Virus record (IMG/VR): IMGVR_UViG_3300028598_000008
Location: 1 to 24,381 of that record
Source: a virus
Direction: 5' to 3' (one strand)
DNA: 24,381 bases
Both the position numbers and the translations under genes were made by a program. Of this stretch, positions 21,501-24,381 are shown one piece after another. The notes below the pieces were generated by a model, which was not told where the DNA came from, ran no database searches, and worked only from the letters and a program-made list of their open reading frames with translations. How positions within the stretch are numbered: the first letter of the stretch is position 1; the number at the start of each line of letters is the position of its first letter.

Positions 21501-21571
21501 GTGACTTTACCAACACGGGCGGCGCGATTGGCGCGGTATTCTCCACCGATCCGGCGGTGAACCTACCCTGA
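18509..21571 (+). CDS. Large beta-rich virion protein, 1020 aa (fibre/appendage type)
   Basis: The largest protein in the window. The first 350 residues are tandem strand repeats of the 'F-x-x-G-D-x-I-x-G ... G-x-L-x-L' sort (for instance FVIGDTITGPTT and KVWAIGDVLKGVTS). A different domain spans about 365-530, with helical DWVEMYSYVKGVMDDTLQL, then IPQYWLKGHINTLVLKK and IAVHSREYLRTYAS. From about 560 the repeats resume (GSFTEGEEITTGSGNTQKV). It ends VFSTDPAVNLP. GAGG lies before the ATG. It is probably a fibre or appendage protein; the central domain may be the one that anchors or binds. Confidence 0.7.
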   Translation: MAVTDDWQLDYTGASSGGVPVLQHIDGRVNYDTLTGNAPSLGDYIIFSNSGVTAKVIGGDDLGGTTATGYLDLTNVTGLIEDNDPFEVLSTLGFDTVTNGGFVIGDTITGPTTESITVRAVEYNMTTTQGAGTIYGDTVTAGFLNNDALSNDGGTTTVSLATGAETDNSGVVTTGQTAGQLSPPGTANTNNAAIIHYDAGSIDIPHEAALADAVTGATGKAQRLYGDTTTGSIYIVNSDTTGGSWTDNNTLNIEDCVQYDTLVSGKVWAIGDVLKGVTSLVEARVIGIIVDTSTTGKLILAGSPGTFTNLENLDRLLADDTYENVARVANLTSILAAATLNIPAATPIITTQRASEGGIYGSGSLNIVRDWVEMYSYVKGVMDDTLQLDDKQSLDGQVKDVAYTVLDPWKIPHLSQRSLMNGGSQDEAGNNIFVNIQSAGSMYGVGNHGFITDATNPTPQPDLYIEQDDTVIPQYWLKGHINTLVLKKTNRDPQYIDGTVDGLGQLIDNGDIAVHSREYLRTYASADNATVNATVAPVFLQTIDDSGNSTGQYRFAYTTGSGSFTEGEEITTGSGNTQKVGIVTADSGTTTGNVDYVLKTGTDFVATDVIVGEVSGKNATLTGTVTNLVAGYGTDVKVMTVQRRFTGGSTTVATYILGELITQTGTNATGYFMEDDGGTIYIEEEDISTPFNGTGLLTGGTSGALNTPTATATFSTVPKDIGDGVDNDYVAAATANLTNGSAQTTTVCYEWTKFLDRKESTIGIAGIGSGTADVEGRFFRKFKSTYGTANNCPHGSFASPKIFAAQGLFWEKGTLAPANLQDIQLIDDAGVTEDPPNVQPISMTGLSAGMGAGLFRATGAAGGGSLDILSTEFTIAAGNLAANTTIVLAAGTRSVSPTPQDVPDSGVLKCEDPNLAASFLSFPYSSVDRSTNTYTLTSGTIGDVTGATALTSTEDAFVAFNLEVAAGSSVSNSVEYVSDFPIVGIARIKGKKADSFSGDFTNTGGAIGAVFSTDPAVNLP

Positions 21572-23115
21572 TGGCTGAATTACCCAGCATCACCTATACG
21601 CTGGTCACGTCACCACGTATTGCGGAAAGCCCCTCCACCGTGGATGAGGTCACGGTACAGGACGCTTTGGATACCTTATCGGCAAAACAGGATGACATTG
21701 ATGTGATCGGAGCAACGCCCGCCGTGGATAACACGGTGCTTGTTTCTGGATCGGGGAAAGACGATCTGGGGGGTGGGGTGTCTGTTGGGATAACCTCGAC
21801 CTTCGATAACCTCCAGTGGGCCTTTGCGTCTGATTACACTGCGGCTGTCACCGGGACGGCTGACGCAACTGGCACCACGACGTTGCAAGATGTGGGCGCA
21901 AACTTTGTTACCAATGGGGTTAAGCGTGGCGATGTTATTATTAATTACGACGATAAGAGCATTACAGAAGTTTTAACGATTGTCGATGAAGATAATTTAA
22001 CGCATAGAGCATTAAACAACGGAACGAATAATGATTGGTCGATTGGTGATAACTACACCATTCACCCAATAGTTCAGAAAAACTTAACAGGCGGGAATCA
22101 GGTTGCCACGGACAGCGCCGGGGACCCTATTTCACCCGTTTATCCCACGGCGTTTACGCAGGTGGTTCTGACGGCTTCCAGTTCAGCGACCTTACAGAAT
22201 CAGGAAGAACTGGAAGCCTCGACCTTCATTGGCAAGGAAGGCACCGGCGTCACGTATGACGCGGTGAACGGGACGGATGGAACGGCCTTCCCTTATGGCA
22301 CACGGGAAACGCCTTGTAAGACCGAAGCTAATATCGAAACCATCACGGATAATCGCGGCTTCAAGAATGTCTATCTGGCGAGCGACATCACGATTACTGC
22401 CGATCATTCGGCGCATCCCCATACGTGGTTTGGCGACAATCCCCAGACCATTACGATCACGCTGGATAATGCTTGCGATGTCACCGGGAACAAGTTCCAG
22501 GATTGTTATATTACCGGGAAACTGGATGCCGCCAATATTATCTGGGAAAGTATCGTCAACGGGATCACGAATGCCAACGGATTTATCTACCAATCCACTA
22601 TAGTCGGCCCGATCACCTTCTCGGCGGATACCAGTATAGAACGGTGTTGGTCCGCGCCCAGTGCGGCCTCTGATCTGGTCACATTGGATTTTGATAATCA
22701 AGTGATCGATGTCCAATTATCAAGCTGGAACGGAGGTCGGCTCTTAGTGAAGAACATGCCATCCGGGGCCTGGGTTCACCTACATGGATCGGGTCATGTA
22801 GAGTTTGATAATACCAATGCGAATGGAGCCAATGTCACGGTTTATCCCGGATTCCACTATCATGATAATTCCGGGGCTACGTGGGGCGAGTTCCATGACC
22901 ATACTATTTCCGGCGAGACTTGGGAGAAAGAAATCGAGGCCGAAGGGAATATCACTGCCGAGCAGGCCATGAGTATCGGACTAGCTGCGTTAGCAGGTGA
23001 AGTGTCGATCTCCGGCAATACCATTACCTTCAAGACGCCGAACGGGAACGTGACGCGCATGGTCTCGACCACGGATGACACGGGCCAGAGAACCAATATT
23101 GCCTTGTCCCCATGA
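21571..23115 (+). CDS. Tailspike/fibre-like protein with probable beta-helix, 514 aa
   Basis: The N-terminal 50 residues (TVDEVTVQDALDTLSAKQDDI, 22-42) are helical and could be an attachment or trimer element. Residues about 215-400 look like a right-handed beta-helix: regularly spaced short strands (NVYLASDITITAD, QDCYITGKLD, IYQSTIVGPITFSAD). The end has a His-rich bend (HDHTISGETWEKEIEAEG) and a beta-rich final 50 residues that may be a trimerisation tip. It may bind the host surface, but no catalytic motif is apparent. TGATG overlap with the preceding gene. Bases about 21930-22080 are more AT-rich than the rest. Confidence 0.7.
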   Translation: MAELPSITYTLVTSPRIAESPSTVDEVTVQDALDTLSAKQDDIDVIGATPAVDNTVLVSGSGKDDLGGGVSVGITSTFDNLQWAFASDYTAAVTGTADATGTTTLQDVGANFVTNGVKRGDVIINYDDKSITEVLTIVDEDNLTHRALNNGTNNDWSIGDNYTIHPIVQKNLTGGNQVATDSAGDPISPVYPTAFTQVVLTASSSATLQNQEELEASTFIGKEGTGVTYDAVNGTDGTAFPYGTRETPCKTEANIETITDNRGFKNVYLASDITITADHSAHPHTWFGDNPQTITITLDNACDVTGNKFQDCYITGKLDAANIIWESIVNGITNANGFIYQSTIVGPITFSADTSIERCWSAPSAASDLVTLDFDNQVIDVQLSSWNGGRLLVKNMPSGAWVHLHGSGHVEFDNTNANGANVTVYPGFHYHDNSGATWGEFHDHTISGETWEKEIEAEGNITAEQAMSIGLAALAGEVSISGNTITFKTPNGNVTRMVSTTDDTGQRTNIALSP

Positions 23116-23426
23116 ACCATTTTGCCAGCAACCACTGGGCCTCAGACCATTGGGCTAGCGAGCATTTTAGAGGACTTGGGGTTGCGGTAGAGGAGATTGA
23201 GCGCAACCGGCTCATTACCTCAACCTCCATCCCGTCACCGGTTGAGTTCCAGATTTTCTACGAACCCGGGGCGAAGAAACTCAAGAAAGTCGAGTACACC
23301 CGCAGTTACAAGGTTATCGAAAACCGTACCTTACGGGCCAAGCTGGAAAGCATTGAAGAAGAAGCCCGTTACAAAGCACGTAAACGCCGCAACAAGGCCA
23401 TTGCCTTACTACTCCTGGAGCGATAA
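23112..23426 (+). CDS. Small virion-module protein with HW repeats, 104 aa
   Basis: The N-terminus is a tandem aromatic repeat, NHFASNHWASDHWASEHF (2-19), where W/F-A-S-x-H recurs. Similar W/Y-repeat N-termini are seen in small phage virion proteins. The remaining residues include a beta segment (FQIFYEPGAKKLKKVEYT) and a Lys/Arg/Glu helix (about 72-104). The ATG overlaps the preceding stop in ATGA, and it ends in TAATG. The role is not known; association with the spike protein is suggested by order. Confidence 0.65.
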   Translation: MNHFASNHWASDHWASEHFRGLGVAVEEIERNRLITSTSIPSPVEFQIFYEPGAKKLKKVEYTRSYKVIENRTLRAKLESIEEEARYKARKRRNKAIALLLLER

Positions 23427-23728
23427 TGGATAAAGTGGAAGCTGGACTCGCCAAGATTGACGGGGCGCAAGCCGAAGCCCTCAAAGCCAATCCTGTGTGG
23501 AATGACATTCAAAAGCGCATGAGGCACAAGCTGGAGGTGAAGCGACTCTCCTGCAAGACCGCGACCGAACCGGAGTTGGCCGCAGACATCATCCGGCTTG
23601 AACAGTTGTTAAGCGGGATGCTGCGGGAGATCGAGCGGGTGATTCAAAACAAGAACCTGGCCGAACTCAAGCTGGTCGATCTGGAAAAGAAAGCGAAGCG
23701 AGCAGAACCCAGGCAAATCAAACGTTGA
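23426..23728 (+). CDS. Coiled-coil small protein, 100 aa
   Basis: Almost entirely helical: Ala/Glu/Lys heptad-like stretches from about residue 48 (ELAADIIRLEQLLSGMLREIERVIQNK) to the basic tail. Two earlier helices include RMRHKLEVKR. It looks like a virion-module coiled-coil factor (for example a bundle or chaperone subunit), with no specific family recognised. Its stop shares bases with the next TTG start (TTGA). Confidence 0.65.
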   Translation: MDKVEAGLAKIDGAQAEALKANPVWNDIQKRMRHKLEVKRLSCKTATEPELAADIIRLEQLLSGMLREIERVIQNKNLAELKLVDLEKKAKRAEPRQIKR

Positions 23729-24195
23729 AGGATCTCATTGTCTCGACCATCTGGCACACCGGTTCTCACTCGATCATGGCGATCCTCCAGGCCGATCCGG
23801 CCAACGAGGGCAGGAAAGTCACCCTGCATCACTGCAACAAGTCAGCGGAGAAGATTGCCAAGGGCGGGAAACATGAGATCGTCACGACATTCCGCGATCC
23901 CTACCGAATAGCCGCCTCCTGGTTCAACCGGGACCGGGTGAAAACCTACCCGAGAGAATGGCATACCCAGTGGGATCACTGGTCCCGGATCGCGCCTTTA
24001 GCAAGAGTGGTCCGGGTGGAGATGATCCCGAAGAAACTGAATACCCATGAAGATACCTACCAACTTCATGCCGCGTTAGACAGAGGAGATTTAGATTATT
24101 TCTATGAACGTGTCCCGATTGCCTATATTGATTACGCCAAACACATAGTCAATATAGTCAACGATTCACAAACGATTTCACTAACCGGAGAATAA
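23725..24195 (+). CDS. Sulfotransferase-like protein, 156 aa
   Basis: Two segments in the right order and spacing recall sulfotransferases. VSTIWHTGSHSIMAIL (6-21) resembles the 5'-phosphosulfate loop (G13, S14). TTFRDPYRIAASWFNRD (54-70) resembles the 3'-phosphate motif (R57, D58, S65), which binds PAPS. At 156 residues it is far shorter than the usual 250-300, and I cannot pick out a catalytic His. It may be a minimal form or a lost-function relative. The start is TTG at 23725 overlapping the previous stop. It lies between a coiled-coil gene and the acidic gene, in the virion module. The APS-kinase-like gene at 10540 could supply PAPS. Function by similarity only. Confidence 0.5.
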   Translation: MKDLIVSTIWHTGSHSIMAILQADPANEGRKVTLHHCNKSAEKIAKGGKHEIVTTFRDPYRIAASWFNRDRVKTYPREWHTQWDHWSRIAPLARVVRVEMIPKKLNTHEDTYQLHAALDRGDLDYFYERVPIAYIDYAKHIVNIVNDSQTISLTGE

Positions 24196-24197
24196 CG

Positions 24198-24381
24198 ATG
24201 GACGAGAAACCTACCCTCGATGAGGGCGCGAGTATCGAGTCTGATACAGACGAAACCGCCGAAATTGAAGCATCAGAACTTGATGGTTTGATGGAGGAAC
24301 AGGGGGACGAACTTTCAGAGGAAGACGAAAGTAAGTCCGACGAAGGCGATGCAACGAAAGATCAAGAGGAGCAGATCACCA
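24198..24381 (+). CDS. Acidic protein, N-terminal part (possible scaffold; cut by window)
   Basis: The gene runs off the right edge; 61 codons are visible. It starts MDEKPTLDEGASIESD, and nearly 40 percent of the residues are Asp or Glu. GGAG lies 7 bases upstream. A highly acidic, disordered N-terminus just before the expected capsid gene is typical of phage scaffold proteins, but the rest is missing, so this is only inference. Confidence 0.55.
   Translation, partial: MDEKPTLDEGASIESDTDETAEIEASELDGLMEEQGDELSEEDESKSDEGDATKDQEEQIT

Noticed and set aside
22192-22716. A 174-codon minus-strand frame opposite the spike-like gene
   Set aside because: Shadow of a strongly supported gene, with composition typical of a complementary frame.
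1-24381. CRISPR array, tRNA genes, insertion sequences, integrase
   Set aside because: No regularly spaced repeats, cloverleaf sequences, transposase or recombinase motifs were seen on either strand.

Overview
This window looks like part of a tailed-phage genome (Caudoviricetes, or the same genes as a prophage). The host is most likely a Gram-negative bacterium, probably a gammaproteobacterium: there are lambda-type NinG and Q-like genes and a twin-arginine signal peptide, and the small-gene types are those usually seen in proteobacterial phages. Both ends cut through genes. No rRNA, tRNA, CRISPR array, insertion sequence, integrase, holin or endolysin was recognised. The large terminase, the portal and the absence of tail-tube or tape-measure genes suggest a podovirus, but this is inference.

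Region 1 (1-5521, + strand) is an early/middle module of tightly packed genes. It holds the end of a replication protein, a run of small unknown genes, two adjacent DNA methyltransferases, a NinG-like recombination nuclease, a small Tat-signal protein, small zinc-ribbon proteins and a Q-like antiterminator. It ends at a strong intrinsic terminator (5614-5638).

Region 2 (5637-8628, - strand) is a leftward operon of thirteen small genes, 22 to 170 codons, nearly all with a good Shine-Dalgarno site in a recurring leader. It runs head-on into region 1. Its promoter lies in a compact divergent control region (8660-8712) with two overlapping palindromes, shared with a rightward gene for a 65-residue helix-turn-helix protein.

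Region 3 (8719-11295, + strand) has the small terminase subunit, then about 520 bases without a convincing gene (G-rich and homopurine tracts, an AT-rich inverted repeat). Next comes a five-gene cassette joined by 4-base overlaps: membrane peptide, second helix-turn-helix protein, P-loop protein, acidic protein and APS-kinase-like protein. Three lysine/arginine-rich small proteins and a terminator follow. This block separates the two terminase genes, which is unusual.

Region 4 (11354-24381, + strand) is the virion module: a small beta-rich protein, large terminase, portal, a 32-residue peptide, a 199-residue protein, three large beta-rich appendage-type proteins (741, 1020 and 514 residues), two small proteins, a sulfotransferase-like protein and the start of a very acidic protein that may be the scaffold. 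Genes are coupled through TAATG, TGATG, ATGA and TTGA overlaps.

The observations most worth following are the APS-kinase-like and sulfotransferase-like genes in one phage, the cassette between the terminase genes, the Tat-signal protein, the leftward operon with repeated leaders and membrane micropeptides, and the repeated AACTATG mini-ORFs at gene junctions.
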